From assembly GCF_002887735.1 (NCBI RefSeq), contig NZ_PKQP01000004.1:62001-126000 (forward strand): a stretch of DNA of 64,000 nucleotides. The letters are read 5' to 3'. Made by a program: the position numbers and the translations under genes. The notes beneath the pieces are model-generated. The model was not told the origin of the DNA. It searched no databases and worked only from the letters and a program-made list of their open reading frames with translations. The DNA is from Stenotrophomonas bentonitica. Lineage in GTDB: Bacteria > Pseudomonadota > Gammaproteobacteria > Xanthomonadales > Xanthomonadaceae. This document shows positions 40,776 to 50,979 of this stretch, in pieces (the first letter of the stretch is position 1; every line of letters starts with the position of its first letter).

Positions 40776-43361
40776 GTGTCCCTGCAGGAATACCGCCGCA
40801 AACGCCGCTTCGATGGCACCCCCGAGCCGGATGCCGAGCGCCGCGGCGCGCCGGCGCGGCGACCGATCTTCGTGGTGCAGCTGCACCACGCCAGCTCGCG
40901 CCATTACGACTTCCGGCTGGAAGCCGACGGCGTGCTCAAGAGCTGGGCGGTGCCGAAAGGCCCCTCGCTGCGCGTTGGTGAAAAACGGCTCGCGGTGGAG
41001 GTTGAAGATCACCCGCTGTCCTACGCGACGTTTGCCGGCGATATCCCCAGCGGCCATTACGGCGCCGGGCATGTGGACGTCTACGACCACGGCACCTGGG
41101 CCTGCGATGGCGATCCGCTGGAGGCGATCGCGGCCGGCAAGGTGGACTTCGTCCTGCACGGTGAACGGCTCAAGGGCGGGTGGAAACTGGTGCGCACCGC
41201 GATGAAGGGCAAGCAGCACCAGTGGTTGCTGATCAAACGCGATGACGAGGAGGCCAGGGATATGGAGGCTGATGATCTGTTGAAGGGGGCGCCGAAGGCA
41301 GCCAAGCGCACGAGCGCGAAGAAGGTTGCCGCTGCCAACGCCAGCAAAGCTGCCCCGGCAAGGAAGACCGCGCCGGCCAAGGCCGCGACAGGTGGCCCCG
41401 CACGCAAGGCCGAACGCAAGGCCGACGCGCGCTGGTCCAAGCGCGCGCTGGCCCTGCAGGGCGCTCGCACAACGCCCTACCCGCACGACTTCAAGCCCCA
41501 GCTGACCGATCACCGTGCCACCGCACCGGACGGCGAGCAGTGGCTGCACGAGATCAAATGGGACGGCTATCGCCTGCTGGTCGATGTGCGCGATGGCGTG
41601 GTGTCGCTGCGCTCGCGTGGCGGGCTGAACTGGACCGACGATTTTCCCGAGGTGGTGCAGGCGATCGAGCGGCTGCCGGTGCGCGATCTGCGCCTGGACG
41701 GTGAGCTGGTGGTGCTGGATGCGCAGGGCCGCAGTGACTTCACTGCATTGCAGAAGGTCATCGATGGCACCGCCAAACAGCCGCTGCGCTATGTGGTGTT
41801 CGACATGCCCGGCATCGCCGGGGTGGATGTCAGCCGGGTGCCACTGCTGGCGCGCAAGGCCCTGCTCAAGGACCTGCTGGGCGCCACGCCGGGCACCCTG
41901 GCCTACAGCGACCACGTGCGCGACCACGGCCCGGCGGTGTTTGCCGCCAGTGGCGAGGCCGGCTTCGAAGGCATCATCAGCAAGCGGATCGACGCGCCCT
42001 ACGTCAACGCGCGCTCGCGCGACTGGATCAAGATCAAGCACGAGAACACCGATGAGTTCCTCATCGTCGGCTATACCGAACCGAAGGGATCGCGCAGTGG
42101 CTTCGGCTCGCTGCTGATGGCCACCCCGGACAAGCGCGGGCTGCGCTATGTCGGCCGCGTCGGCACGGGCTTCGACGATGCCGCGCTGCGCGCGCTGACC
42201 AGGCAGCTGACCCCGCTGACGGTGAAGGACGCAGTGGTCGAGCTGCCTGCGCATGTGCCGTTCACCGCACGCAGCGTGCACTGGGTGAAGCCGGTGCTGG
42301 TGGCGGAGGTCGCGTTCCGTGGATGGGCCAAGGAAGGGTTGCTGCGCCAGGCCAGCTTCAAGCGGCTGCGCGAGGACAAACACGCCAAGGATCTGGGCGC
42401 CACAGCTACTGCCGTCTCCCCTATCGTCTCCAGTACCGCGGCCTCCGCCACCCCGGCCGGAACGCGCGGGCGAAAGAAGGCAGCTACGGCCGCGCAGGAC
42501 GAGAGCACCGTGACGATCAGCCATCCCGAGCGCGTGGTGTTCGCCAAGGCGAAGATCACCAAGGGCGAGGTGGCCGACTACTACCGCCGCATGGCGCGCT
42601 GGATCCTGCCCGAGGTGGCGCACCGCCCGCTGTCGGTGCTGCGCTGCCCGGACGGGGTGGACAAGCCCTGCTTCTTCCAGAAACACCATGGCACCGGCCT
42701 GAGTGGCGCGGTCAAGGCGATCCCGCTGGAGCAGAAGAGCGGGCGCGAAGACTACCTCTACATCGAGGACGTGGAGGGTCTGCTGCAGCTGGTGCAGATG
42801 AACACCCTGGAGCTGCATCCCTGGGGCGCCACCGTCGAGGATCCCGAACATCCGGACCGGCTGGTGTTCGATCTGGATCCCGGCGAAGGCGTGAACTGGA
42901 CGCAGATAAAGGCCGCCGCACGCGACGTGCGCGCGCGCCTGCAGGAAGCCGGGCTGGAGAGCTTCGTCCGGCTCTCCGGCGGCAAGGGCGTGCACGTGGT
43001 GGTGCCGCTGCAGCCCAAGGCCGACTGGGCGCAGGCCAAGGACTTCTGCGAGGCGTTTGCGCAGGCCATGTCCACCCAGGCACCGGATCGCTATGTGGCG
43101 ACGATGAGCAAGGCCAAGCGCGACGGGGTGATCTTCATCGACTGGCTGCGCAATGCGCGCGGCGCCACCAGCGTGAGCTCGTGGTCGCTGCGGGCGCGGC
43201 CCGGAGCCGGCGTGGCGGTGCCGCTGCGCTGGGAAGAGCTGGGCCGCATCGCGGCGCCGGACGCCTTCCCGATGGCGAAAGCACTGCAGCGCGCGGAGCG
43301 GCTGAAGCAGGACCCGTGGGAAGGCATGAAGCAGGTGAAGCAGGTGCTGCCCGGCAGCTGA
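40776..43361 (+). CDS. ligD: Multifunctional NHEJ ligase LigD
   Basis: An 861-residue repair enzyme in the order phosphoesterase-ligase-polymerase, as in Pseudomonas. The N-terminal 3'-phosphoesterase domain (VVQLHHASSRHYDFRLEADGV, SGHYGAGHVDVYDHG) is followed by a Lys/Ala-rich linker (about 170-215). The ATP-dependent ligase domain has adenylation lysine K261 in EIKWDGYR, and the archaeo-eukaryotic-primase-type polymerase begins near ISHPERVVFAKAKI and includes LVFDLDPGEGVNW. Start codon is GTG 40776. It fills, trims and seals Ku-bound ends. Confidence 0.95.
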   Translation: MSLQEYRRKRRFDGTPEPDAERRGAPARRPIFVVQLHHASSRHYDFRLEADGVLKSWAVPKGPSLRVGEKRLAVEVEDHPLSYATFAGDIPSGHYGAGHVDVYDHGTWACDGDPLEAIAAGKVDFVLHGERLKGGWKLVRTAMKGKQHQWLLIKRDDEEARDMEADDLLKGAPKAAKRTSAKKVAAANASKAAPARKTAPAKAATGGPARKAERKADARWSKRALALQGARTTPYPHDFKPQLTDHRATAPDGEQWLHEIKWDGYRLLVDVRDGVVSLRSRGGLNWTDDFPEVVQAIERLPVRDLRLDGELVVLDAQGRSDFTALQKVIDGTAKQPLRYVVFDMPGIAGVDVSRVPLLARKALLKDLLGATPGTLAYSDHVRDHGPAVFAASGEAGFEGIISKRIDAPYVNARSRDWIKIKHENTDEFLIVGYTEPKGSRSGFGSLLMATPDKRGLRYVGRVGTGFDDAALRALTRQLTPLTVKDAVVELPAHVPFTARSVHWVKPVLVAEVAFRGWAKEGLLRQASFKRLREDKHAKDLGATATAVSPIVSSTAASATPAGTRGRKKAATAAQDESTVTISHPERVVFAKAKITKGEVADYYRRMARWILPEVAHRPLSVLRCPDGVDKPCFFQKHHGTGLSGAVKAIPLEQKSGREDYLYIEDVEGLLQLVQMNTLELHPWGATVEDPEHPDRLVFDLDPGEGVNWTQIKAAARDVRARLQEAGLESFVRLSGGKGVHVVVPLQPKADWAQAKDFCEAFAQAMSTQAPDRYVATMSKAKRDGVIFIDWLRNARGATSVSSWSLRARPGAGVAVPLRWEELGRIAAPDAFPMAKALQRAERLKQDPWEGMKQVKQVLPGS

Positions 43362-43757
43362 TCAGGCGCGCGCTGGCCGGAACCGCGTGCCTACCCACAG
43401 GCCCACGAATGCCTGCACCGGCAGCGAGACCAGCAGGATCACCACGAACCAGAACGGGAAATCGCTGCCGAAATCCCACGCGGTGTAGATCGATGCGGCC
43501 GCGATCACCGCCCACACCACGCCGCCGTGCACACGCGGCCAGGTGGGCGCATAACGGCTGGCAAAGGCGATTGCGGCGATGCCGCTGAGGATCGTCCAGG
43601 CCAGGTCCCAGGCCAGCTGCGGCTCGCCGCCCGGCGGAATGCGCAGCAACGGCACCAGCCACGAACCGAGGCTGTTGACCAGCACCATCACCGCGAACGC
43701 GAACACGACAGCCAGTACGGACAGCAGTGGATTCTTCAGGGCGGACCACACAGGCAT
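43362..43757 (-). CDS. Four-helix integral membrane protein, function unknown
   Basis: A 131-residue protein with four hydrophobic segments (about residues 9-30, 48-66, 79-95 and 99-122, with FPFWFVVILLVSLPVQAFVGLW last). No charged catalytic motif. Its stop codon directly abuts that of ligD on the opposite strand, so transcription converges with no spacer. I do not recognise a function. Confidence 0.75.
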   Translation of the reverse strand: MPVWSALKNPLLSVLAVVFAFAVMVLVNSLGSWLVPLLRIPPGGEPQLAWDLAWTILSGIAAIAFASRYAPTWPRVHGGVVWAVIAAASIYTAWDFGSDFPFWFVVILLVSLPVQAFVGLWVGTRFRPARA

Positions 43758-43813
43758 GGCAGGGGCGTCACGGCGGGGGAGCCGCCATTATGGACGGGTT
43801 GCCGCGGCGTGTT

Positions 43814-44191
43814 TCAGACCCGGCCGGCTGCCTTGAGCTGGGCGAACTCGTCATCACTGAACAGCCGTGAGCGGACCAGGAAGCGCACGCCCTCGCCGTT
43901 CTCCAGCGAGAACATGCCGCCCCGGCCAGGCACCACGTCGATGATCAGCTGGGTGTGCTTCCAGTACGCGAACTGCGACGGGCTGATGTAGAACGGGGCG
44001 CCGCCGATCTCGCCGAGCTGCACGTCGCGGTCGCCCACGATGAAATCGCCCTGGGCAAAACACATCGGCGAGGAGCCGTCGCAGCAGCCACCGGACTGAT
44101 GGAACAGCAGGTCGCCATGGCGGGCCTGCAATGTCTCGATCAGCTGCAGGGCCGGGAGCGTGGCCATTACCTGGAGCGGGAGGTCGGGCAT
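43814..44191 (-). CDS. DUF779 domain protein
   Basis: A 125-residue protein of the DUF779 family, recognised by LLFHQSGGCCDGSSPMCF with closely spaced cysteines, the FIVGDRDVQLGEIGG segment and FWKHTQLIIDVVPGRG-like sequence (here AYWKHTQLIIDV). DUF779 genes commonly sit beside alcohol and aldehyde dehydrogenase genes, as here. The cysteines suggest metal or cofactor binding, but biochemical function is unknown. ATG 44191 is preferred; ATG 44167 is an alternative. Confidence 0.83.
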   Translation of the reverse strand: MPDLPLQVMATLPALQLIETLQARHGDLLFHQSGGCCDGSSPMCFAQGDFIVGDRDVQLGEIGGAPFYISPSQFAYWKHTQLIIDVVPGRGGMFSLENGEGVRFLVRSRLFSDDEFAQLKAAGRV

Positions 44192-44209
44192 GGTCGGGAT
44201 TCTCCGGGA

Positions 44210-44233
44210 GCCGGCCAGCGAGGCCGGCACTAC
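44210..44233 (-). repeat. GTAG-headed REP hairpin (SMAG-like)
   Basis: On the minus strand GTAG is followed by TGCCGGCC-TCGCT-GGCCGGC, a 7-bp stem. It lies between adhP and the DUF779 gene and belongs to the same repeat type as 6997 and 61146. Confidence 0.68.
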
Positions 44234-44279
44234 CGTGGAACAGGCGCTGCCGAGGTACATCGGCAGCGCGCCGTGCGTT

Positions 44280-45308
44280 CTACGCGTTCATGTCGAGCAC
44301 CACGCGGCCTTCGATCTTGCCTGCGTGCATGCGCGCGAAGATGTCGTTGATGTTCTCCAGCGAATCGCTGGTGACCGTCGCGGCGACCTTGCCCTGCTCG
44401 GCGAATTCCAGCGATTCCTGCAGGTCCAGGCGGGTGCCGACGATCGACCCACGCACGGTGATGCCGTTGAGCACCATGCCGAAGATGTCCAGCGGGAAGT
44501 TGCCCGGCGGCAGGCCGTTCAACGAGACCGTACCGCCCCGGCGGACCATGCCCAGTGCCTGCTCGAAGGCCTTCGGCGAGACCGCGGTGACCAGTGCGCC
44601 GTGCGCGCCGCCGATCTCCTTCTTCAGGAACGCGGCCGGATCGGTATTGCGCGCGTTGACGGTGATCGTCGCGCCCAACCGCTCGGCCAGCGCCAGCTTG
44701 CCGTCATCGATATCCACCGCGGCCACGTTCAGGCCCATCGCCTTGGCGTACTGCACGGCCATGTGGCCGAGCCCGCCGATGCCGGAGATCACCACCCACT
44801 GGCCGGGCTTGGTATCGGTGACCTTCAGGCCTTTGTAGACGGTGACGCCGGCACACAGGATCGGCGCGACCTCGATGAAGCCCACGCCCTTCGGCAGCAG
44901 GCCGACATAGGCCGCATTGGCCAGCGCATATTCGGCGAAGCCACCGTTCACCGAGTAGCCGGTGTTCTGCTGCGCTTCGCACAGGGTTTCCCAGCCGCCC
45001 AGGCAGTGCTCGCAGTAGCCGCACGCCGAATACAGCCACGGGATGCCGACGCGGTCGCCCTCGCGGATGTGGCTGACACCCGCACCCACCGCAACCACGT
45101 GGCCGACCCCTTCATGGCCGGGAATGAAGGGCGGGTTGGGCTTGACCGGCCAGTCACCGTCCACCGCATGCAGGTCGGTGTGGCACACGCCACAGGCTTC
45201 GATCTTCACCAGGATGTCGCCGGGCCCCGGACGCGGCACCTCGACCTCCTCGATGCGCAACGGCTTTCCGAATTCGCGGACGACAGCGGCCTTCATGGTC
45301 TTGTTCAT
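44280..45308 (-). CDS. adhP: Zinc-dependent alcohol dehydrogenase
   Basis: A 342-residue medium-chain dehydrogenase oxidising short-chain alcohols with NAD. Catalytic zinc ligands C42 and H65-E66 ([18 protein letters not shown]), the structural zinc cysteines ([16 protein letters not shown]), and the Rossmann motif [14 protein letters not shown] are visible. Start at ATG 45308 follows CGGAGATC. It lies downstream of the aldehyde dehydrogenase gene on the same strand with a GC-rich hairpin between. Together they could take ethanol to acetate via acetaldehyde. Confidence 0.93.
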   Translation of the reverse strand: MNKTMKAAVVREFGKPLRIEEVEVPRPGPGDILVKIEACGVCHTDLHAVDGDWPVKPNPPFIPGHEGVGHVVAVGAGVSHIREGDRVGIPWLYSACGYCEHCLGGWETLCEAQQNTGYSVNGGFAEYALANAAYVGLLPKGVGFIEVAPILCAGVTVYKGLKVTDTKPGQWVVISGIGGLGHMAVQYAKAMGLNVAAVDIDDGKLALAERLGATITVNARNTDPAAFLKKEIGGAHGALVTAVSPKAFEQALGMVRRGGTVSLNGLPPGNFPLDIFGMVLNGITVRGSIVGTRLDLQESLEFAEQGKVAATVTSDSLENINDIFARMHAGKIEGRVVLDMNA

Positions 45309-45344
45309 GCGTGGATCTCCGTGGATTGCCAATGACAGCACTGT

Positions 45345-45367
45345 GGCGCCGGCCGCATGCCGGCGCC
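45345..45367. other. Intergenic hairpin between adhP and aldehyde dehydrogenase genes
   Basis: GGCGCCGGC pairs with GCCGGCGCC around CGCAT (9-bp perfect stem), followed by a second small palindrome CTTGATC-GG-GATCAAG. No T-run. It may attenuate or process the dehydrogenase transcript. Confidence 0.5.
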
Positions 45368-45394
45368 TTGATCGGGATCAAGCCCGGCGCGGGC

Positions 45395-46924
<1,530 letters not shown>

Positions 46925-46976
46925 GGGTGCATCTCCGGATGGCAGTGGACAGGCCCGGTAAGGGTCTGTTCCATGG

Positions 46977-46992
46977 CGCAAGGACGATGCCA
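46977..46992 (-). promoter_or_regulatory. Sigma-54 (-24/-12) promoter of the aldehyde dehydrogenase gene
   Basis: On the minus strand TGGCATCGTCCTTGCG fits TGGCAC-N5-TTGCW, with GG and GC exactly ten bases apart. It lies 53 bases before the dehydrogenase start and faces it. The adjacent gene encodes an activator with an intact GAFTGA loop. Confidence 0.8.
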
Positions 46993-47133
46993 GGTTCGGT
47001 GTGGTGCAGTGCGGCATGGCGCTACGCGGTGCACGGACTGGAGAGGGCCACTGAAACTGATGCAGTGCACCACGGCCGGTCATTGCGCGGTAACCCCGGG
47101 TGTGGTGTTTATCGGAACAGGCCCCGCTACAAC

Positions 47134-47150
47134 TGTCGCAGATTGCGACA
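47134..47150. promoter_or_regulatory. 17-bp perfect palindrome, candidate activator site
   Basis: TGTCGCA-GAT-TGCGACA lies 14 bases before the activator start and about 142 bases upstream of the sigma-54 promoter, a normal distance for an enhancer. It probably binds the Fis-type HTH of the activator and may also mediate autoregulation. Confidence 0.65.
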
Positions 47151-47163
47151 CTGGAGAGTCCAG

Positions 47164-49047
47164 GTGTCCCAGCTTCCGCTCCAGCACCGTGTCGGCAATG
47201 CGCGCCGCTCGTTCTTCGAACGTGGCGCGGCACCGGTCGGTATCGTGCCCGACACCATCCTGCAGTCCTGGCAACGCTGCCAGCGCGGTGGGCTCTCGGT
47301 GGATGCGCAGCCGGAGGTCGAGCCACTGCCGGACGCGCGCCTGCGCGAACTGCGGCAACGCCAGGAAACGCTGTGGCGGTTGGCGCGGCCGGAGCTGGAT
47401 GGCCTGGCCGCCGACATCGCCGCGACCGGCAGCATCGCGCTGCTCACCGACGAAGCCGGCTGGATCCTGGATGCGGAGGGCAACCCGGGTTTCCTCGACA
47501 AGGCCGGGCGGGTGGCGTTGATGCCAGGCGTGCGCTGGGATGAAACCACGGTGGGCACCAATGCGATCGGCACCGCCATCGTGGAAGGTCGCTCGGTGGA
47601 GGTGCGTGGCGGTGAGCACTACTTTGCCCCGCACGCGATCCTGACCTGTTCGGCGACGCCGATCTTCGATCCCTACGGGCAGCGCGTGGGGGTACTGGAT
47701 ATCTCCGGCGATGCGCGCCAGCAGCACCTGCATGCCCGCGTCCTGGCGCGGCAGGCGGTGGCGCACATCGAACACCGTTACTTCGAGGCAGGGCTGGGCG
47801 ACTGCGAGGTGGTCCGCCTGCATCACGACGCCGGGCTGCTCGGCACCGCGCGCGAAGGCGTGCTGGGCTTCCGCAATGGCCGCCTGGTGGCCGCCAACCG
47901 TGCCGGGCTGGCCCTGTTCGGCCTGGACCACGGCGACATCGGCAGGGCGCCCTACGAGGCGTTGTTCGATGGCCCGCTGTCGCGGCTGCACGATGATGGC
48001 GCGCTGGTCGACCGCCAGGGACGCGCGCTGTATGGCCACGTGAGCCCGTCCGGTGGCGCCACGGTACGCTCGCCACTGCCCGCGCGGCCGACCCCCGCGG
48101 CACCCGCGCGCGCCGCCGCAGCTGCGGTGCGGGTGGACGCCACGCCGCTGTTCGATGCGGCCCAGCAGCAGGTGCTCGAGCGCGCCTGCCGCGTGCTGGA
48201 TGCGCAGCTGCCGGTGCTGCTGCAGGGGGAGACCGGTACCGGCAAGGAAGTCTTCGCACGTGAGCTGCACCGGCGCAGTACGCGTGCCGACAAGCCGTTC
48301 GTGGCGGTCAACTGTGCGGCGCTGCCGGAAGGCCTGATCGAAGCCGAGCTGTTCGGCTACGAGGAAGGTGCCTTCACCGGCGCGCGCAAGAGCGGCAACA
48401 CCGGCCTGCTGCGCCAGGCCCAGGGCGGGGTGCTGTTCCTCGATGAGATCGGCGACATGCCGCTGGCGCTGCAGCCGCGGCTGCTGCGCGTGCTGCAGGA
48501 GCGCACGCTGTCACCGCTGGGCGGCGGCAAGCCGGTGCAGCTGGATTTCGCCCTGATCTGCGCCACCCACCGCGATCTGGACCAGGCAATGGCCGCCGGT
48601 GATTTCCGCAGCGATCTCTACTACCGCATCGCCGATCACAGCGTGCGCCTGCCGGCGCTGCGCGAGCATGGCGACCGTACGGCGCTGGTGCAGGGCCTGT
48701 GGCAACGCCTTGGCCAGGGCCGGCAACTGGAGTCCGCCGCGCTGGAGGCGCTGGCCGGGTATGCCTGGCCAGGCAATGTGCGGCAGTTGTGCTCGTGCCT
48801 GCGCACGCTGGTGGCGCTGAGCGATCCGGGCGAGGTGATCCTGCATGGGATGCTGCCGGCCTATCTGCACAGGGTGCACGCAGCGGTGATGCCATCCACG
48901 GCAGAGGGGCTGGAGGCGATGACCGAAACCGCCATGCGCGATGCGCTGCGCGCCAGCCATGGCAATGTCGCCCAGGCCGCGCGCGCGCTGGGCATCAGTC
49001 GCAGCACCCTGTATCGCCGCGTCGGGGCGACGGCCCGCCGCCACTGA
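47164..49047 (+). CDS. Sigma-54-dependent activator (AcoR-like, GAF-AAA-Fis)
   Basis: A 627-residue enhancer-binding protein from GTG 47164, with GGAGAG upstream. The N-terminal half has a GAF-like sensor (about 60-220, with [16 protein letters not shown] and [15 protein letters not shown]) and a PAS-like spacer. The AAA+ domain has Walker A GETGTGKE and the sigma-54 contact loop GAFTGA at 402-407. The C-terminus is a Fis-type HTH ([21 protein letters not shown]). AcoR-type proteins respond to acetoin, acetaldehyde or alcohols. Divergent placement from the aldehyde dehydrogenase gene with its -24/-12 promoter makes that gene the likely target. Confidence 0.92.
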   Translation: MSQLPLQHRVGNARRSFFERGAAPVGIVPDTILQSWQRCQRGGLSVDAQPEVEPLPDARLRELRQRQETLWRLARPELDGLAADIAATGSIALLTDEAGWILDAEGNPGFLDKAGRVALMPGVRWDETTVGTNAIGTAIVEGRSVEVRGGEHYFAPHAILTCSATPIFDPYGQRVGVLDISGDARQQHLHARVLARQAVAHIEHRYFEAGLGDCEVVRLHHDAGLLGTAREGVLGFRNGRLVAANRAGLALFGLDHGDIGRAPYEALFDGPLSRLHDDGALVDRQGRALYGHVSPSGGATVRSPLPARPTPAAPARAAAAAVRVDATPLFDAAQQQVLERACRVLDAQLPVLLQGETGTGKEVFARELHRRSTRADKPFVAVNCAALPEGLIEAELFGYEEGAFTGARKSGNTGLLRQAQGGVLFLDEIGDMPLALQPRLLRVLQERTLSPLGGGKPVQLDFALICATHRDLDQAMAAGDFRSDLYYRIADHSVRLPALREHGDRTALVQGLWQRLGQGRQLESAALEALAGYAWPGNVRQLCSCLRTLVALSDPGEVILHGMLPAYLHRVHAAVMPSTAEGLEAMTETAMRDALRASHGNVAQAARALGISRSTLYRRVGATARRH

Positions 49048-49066
49048 GGCGGCAGGCCGTGCGGGC

Positions 49067-49705
49067 TCAGCCGACCAGCGCGGCCGAATCGCGCGCGAGC
49101 TGCTCGATGCCGGCCCAGTCCCTGGCCTGCAGCAGCGCCCGCGTGGTGAGCCACGAACCGCCCACGCACAGCACGTTGGGCAGATGCAGGAAATCGCGCG
49201 CGGTCTGCGCGCTGATGCCGCCGGTCGGGCAGAACCGCACATCGCCGAACGGGCCGTTCCATGCCGACAGCATGGCCGCGCCGCCGGCCTGCACCGCCGG
49301 GAAGAACTTGAAGGTATCCAGGCCCTGCTCCAGGCCGAGCATCAGCTCCGACGAGGTCGCCACGCCCGGCAGGAACGGCAGATCGGTATCGCGCGCGGCG
49401 GCGTACAGGCGCGGGGTCGCGCCCGGCGATACCGCAAAGCGCCCGCCCACCTGCTTGACCTTCTCCATCTGCGCGGCGGTCAACACGGTACCGGCGCCGA
49501 CCACGGCATCGGGCACGGCCTCGACCATCGCCTGGATCGCCTCCATCGCCATCGGCGTGCGCAGCGTCACTTCGATCACCGGCAGGCCGCCGTTGAACAG
49601 GGCACGCGCGACCTCGACCGCATCCTCGACATTTTCCGGGGTGAACACCGGAATCACCGGGGCCAGTTTCAGGACTGCGCGTACGCGCGGATCAGCGCCG
49701 GACAT
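49067..49705 (-). CDS. eda: 2-keto-3-deoxy-6-phosphogluconate aldolase
   Basis: KDPG aldolase splits 2-keto-3-deoxy-6-phosphogluconate into pyruvate and glyceraldehyde 3-phosphate. The 212-residue protein shows E45 and R49 (PVIEVTLRT), the GAGTV strand, and the Schiff-base lysine K133 in DTFKFFPA, followed by GGISAQTA. It overlaps the end of kdgK by 14 bases, so the two are coupled: KdgK phosphorylates KDG and Eda cleaves the product. The pair serves uronic-acid catabolism (pectin, alginate, glucuronate). Confidence 0.95.
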   Translation of the reverse strand: MSGADPRVRAVLKLAPVIPVFTPENVEDAVEVARALFNGGLPVIEVTLRTPMAMEAIQAMVEAVPDAVVGAGTVLTAAQMEKVKQVGGRFAVSPGATPRLYAAARDTDLPFLPGVATSSELMLGLEQGLDTFKFFPAVQAGGAAMLSAWNGPFGDVRFCPTGGISAQTARDFLHLPNVLCVGGSWLTTRALLQARDWAGIEQLARDSAALVG

Positions 49706-50708
49706 CGAATCGCTCCTCGCCCGTGAGGGCCATGACGTCAGCCTCGCTGACAGGGTTGAAATCGCCGGGGATGGAATGCTTCAGGCAGCCTGCGGCGAGG
49801 CCGAAACGCACGATCGCGTCCGGCGCGAAGCCGCGCATCATGCCATGCAGGATGCCGGCGGCGAAGGCATCACCGCCGCCGATGCGGTCCACGATGCCGA
49901 TCATTTCGCGGGTTGGCGCCACCGCGCGGGTGCCATCACGGCCGATCAGCATCGCCCCGAGTGCATGGTTGTCCACGCTGTGCGGGGTGCGCTGGGTGCA
50001 GGCCATCCACTGCAACCGCGGGAACGCGGCGAAGGCCTGCGCCGCGGCCGCATCGACGCGCTCACGCACATCGGCCTGCTCGAACGCACCCCCGAGCACC
50101 ACGCCGATATCGCGGTAGTCAGCGAAGACGAGATCGGCGCAGGCGAACAATTCGCGCAGGATGCCAGGCGCATCGCCCTGCCAGCGCGCCCACAGCGACG
50201 GGCGGAAGTTGCCGTCGAAGGACACCTTCACGCCGCGCGCGCACGCCGCACGGGCTGCGGCCAGCGTGGCCTGGGCCATCGCCGGGTTGAGCGCCGGGCT
50301 GACCCCGGACAGGTGCAGCCAGTCGGCGCCGGCCAGCAGCGTGTCCCAGTCGTAGTCGGCGGGACTGCTGTTGGCGAAGGCCGAATCGGCGCGGTCGTAG
50401 ACCACTTCACTGGCACGCTGCACGGCGCCGGTGGTCAGGAAGTACAGGCCCATCCGGCCGTCGGTGCGCCGCACGGCGGTGGTGTCCACGCCGTGGCGGC
50501 GCAGCTCGCCCACGGCGTACTCGCCCAGCGGGTTGGCCGGCACCGTGCTGACCGCGGCCACTGCATGCCCCAGATGGGCCAGAGAGACACCGACATTGGC
50601 CTCCGCACCCCCGGCGTGCACGGCCAGCTGCGGGCTCTGCAGCAACAGCTCCCGGCCGGGGGCGCTCATGCGCAGCAACAACTCTCCGAAACAGACAACA
50701 CGACTCAT
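49692..50708 (-). CDS. kdgK: 2-keto-3-deoxygluconate kinase (PfkB family)
   Basis: A 338-residue sugar kinase phosphorylating 2-keto-3-deoxygluconate. N-terminal VCFGELLLRMSAPG and substrate strand GGAEANVGVSLAHLG, and the C-terminal PfkB signature with the catalytic Asp (RIGGGDAFAAGILHG), are present. The start is ATG 50708. Upstream at 50761-50775 lies a 15-bp element shared with both neighbouring TonB receptors, which points to a common repressor. The gene precedes and overlaps eda. Confidence 0.94.
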   Translation of the reverse strand: MSRVVCFGELLLRMSAPGRELLLQSPQLAVHAGGAEANVGVSLAHLGHAVAAVSTVPANPLGEYAVGELRRHGVDTTAVRRTDGRMGLYFLTTGAVQRASEVVYDRADSAFANSSPADYDWDTLLAGADWLHLSGVSPALNPAMAQATLAAARAACARGVKVSFDGNFRPSLWARWQGDAPGILRELFACADLVFADYRDIGVVLGGAFEQADVRERVDAAAAQAFAAFPRLQWMACTQRTPHSVDNHALGAMLIGRDGTRAVAPTREMIGIVDRIGGGDAFAAGILHGMMRGFAPDAIVRFGLAAGCLKHSIPGDFNPVSEADVMALTGEERFDVRR

Positions 50709-50760
50709 GGTCTTGGATCCTTGTGAGGGCCGCAGACGCCGCAAGGACGCCCAGCAGCAA

Positions 50761-50775
50761 TGGCTAGCGGTGTCA
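50761..50775. promoter_or_regulatory. Operator-like site upstream of kdgK-eda
   Basis: TGGCTAGCGGTGTCA differs at two positions from TGACCAGCGGTGTCA found upstream of both TonB receptors (50908 and 53885). It lies about 53 bases before the kdgK start. A LacI/GntR-type repressor is likely; none is encoded in the window. Confidence 0.6.
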
Positions 50776-50857
50776 TTCTAGCGATGGACGCCGCCCCGTC
50801 CACCTGTCCCGAATGTCGGAACCATTGTCCTGCAAGCGTCTGCGGGACATTGAAAGT

Positions 50858-50922
50858 CTGCTGCGGTGCAAGATGCCGGATCAGTAACGGGCTGTTAACG
50901 TCCGCCCTGACCAGCGGTGTCA
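50858..50922 (+). promoter_or_regulatory. Control region of the first sugar TonB receptor
   Basis: Contains a 21-base block (CTGCTGCGG...AAGATGCCG, 50858-50878), a GTTAACGT element (about 50894-50901) that may be part of the -10, and the operator-like TGACCAGCGGTGTCA (50908-50922). All three recur in the same order and spacing before the second receptor gene. Confidence 0.65.
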
Positions 50923-50979
50923 TTGCACTGACATGTCGTTGGATAGCTGTTTCATGTAGCACCTTGGGAGAGGGAAAAC

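Noticed and set aside
40647..42995. 782-codon minus-strand frame across ku and ligD
   Set aside because: Shadow of well-identified repair genes; no recognisable domain.
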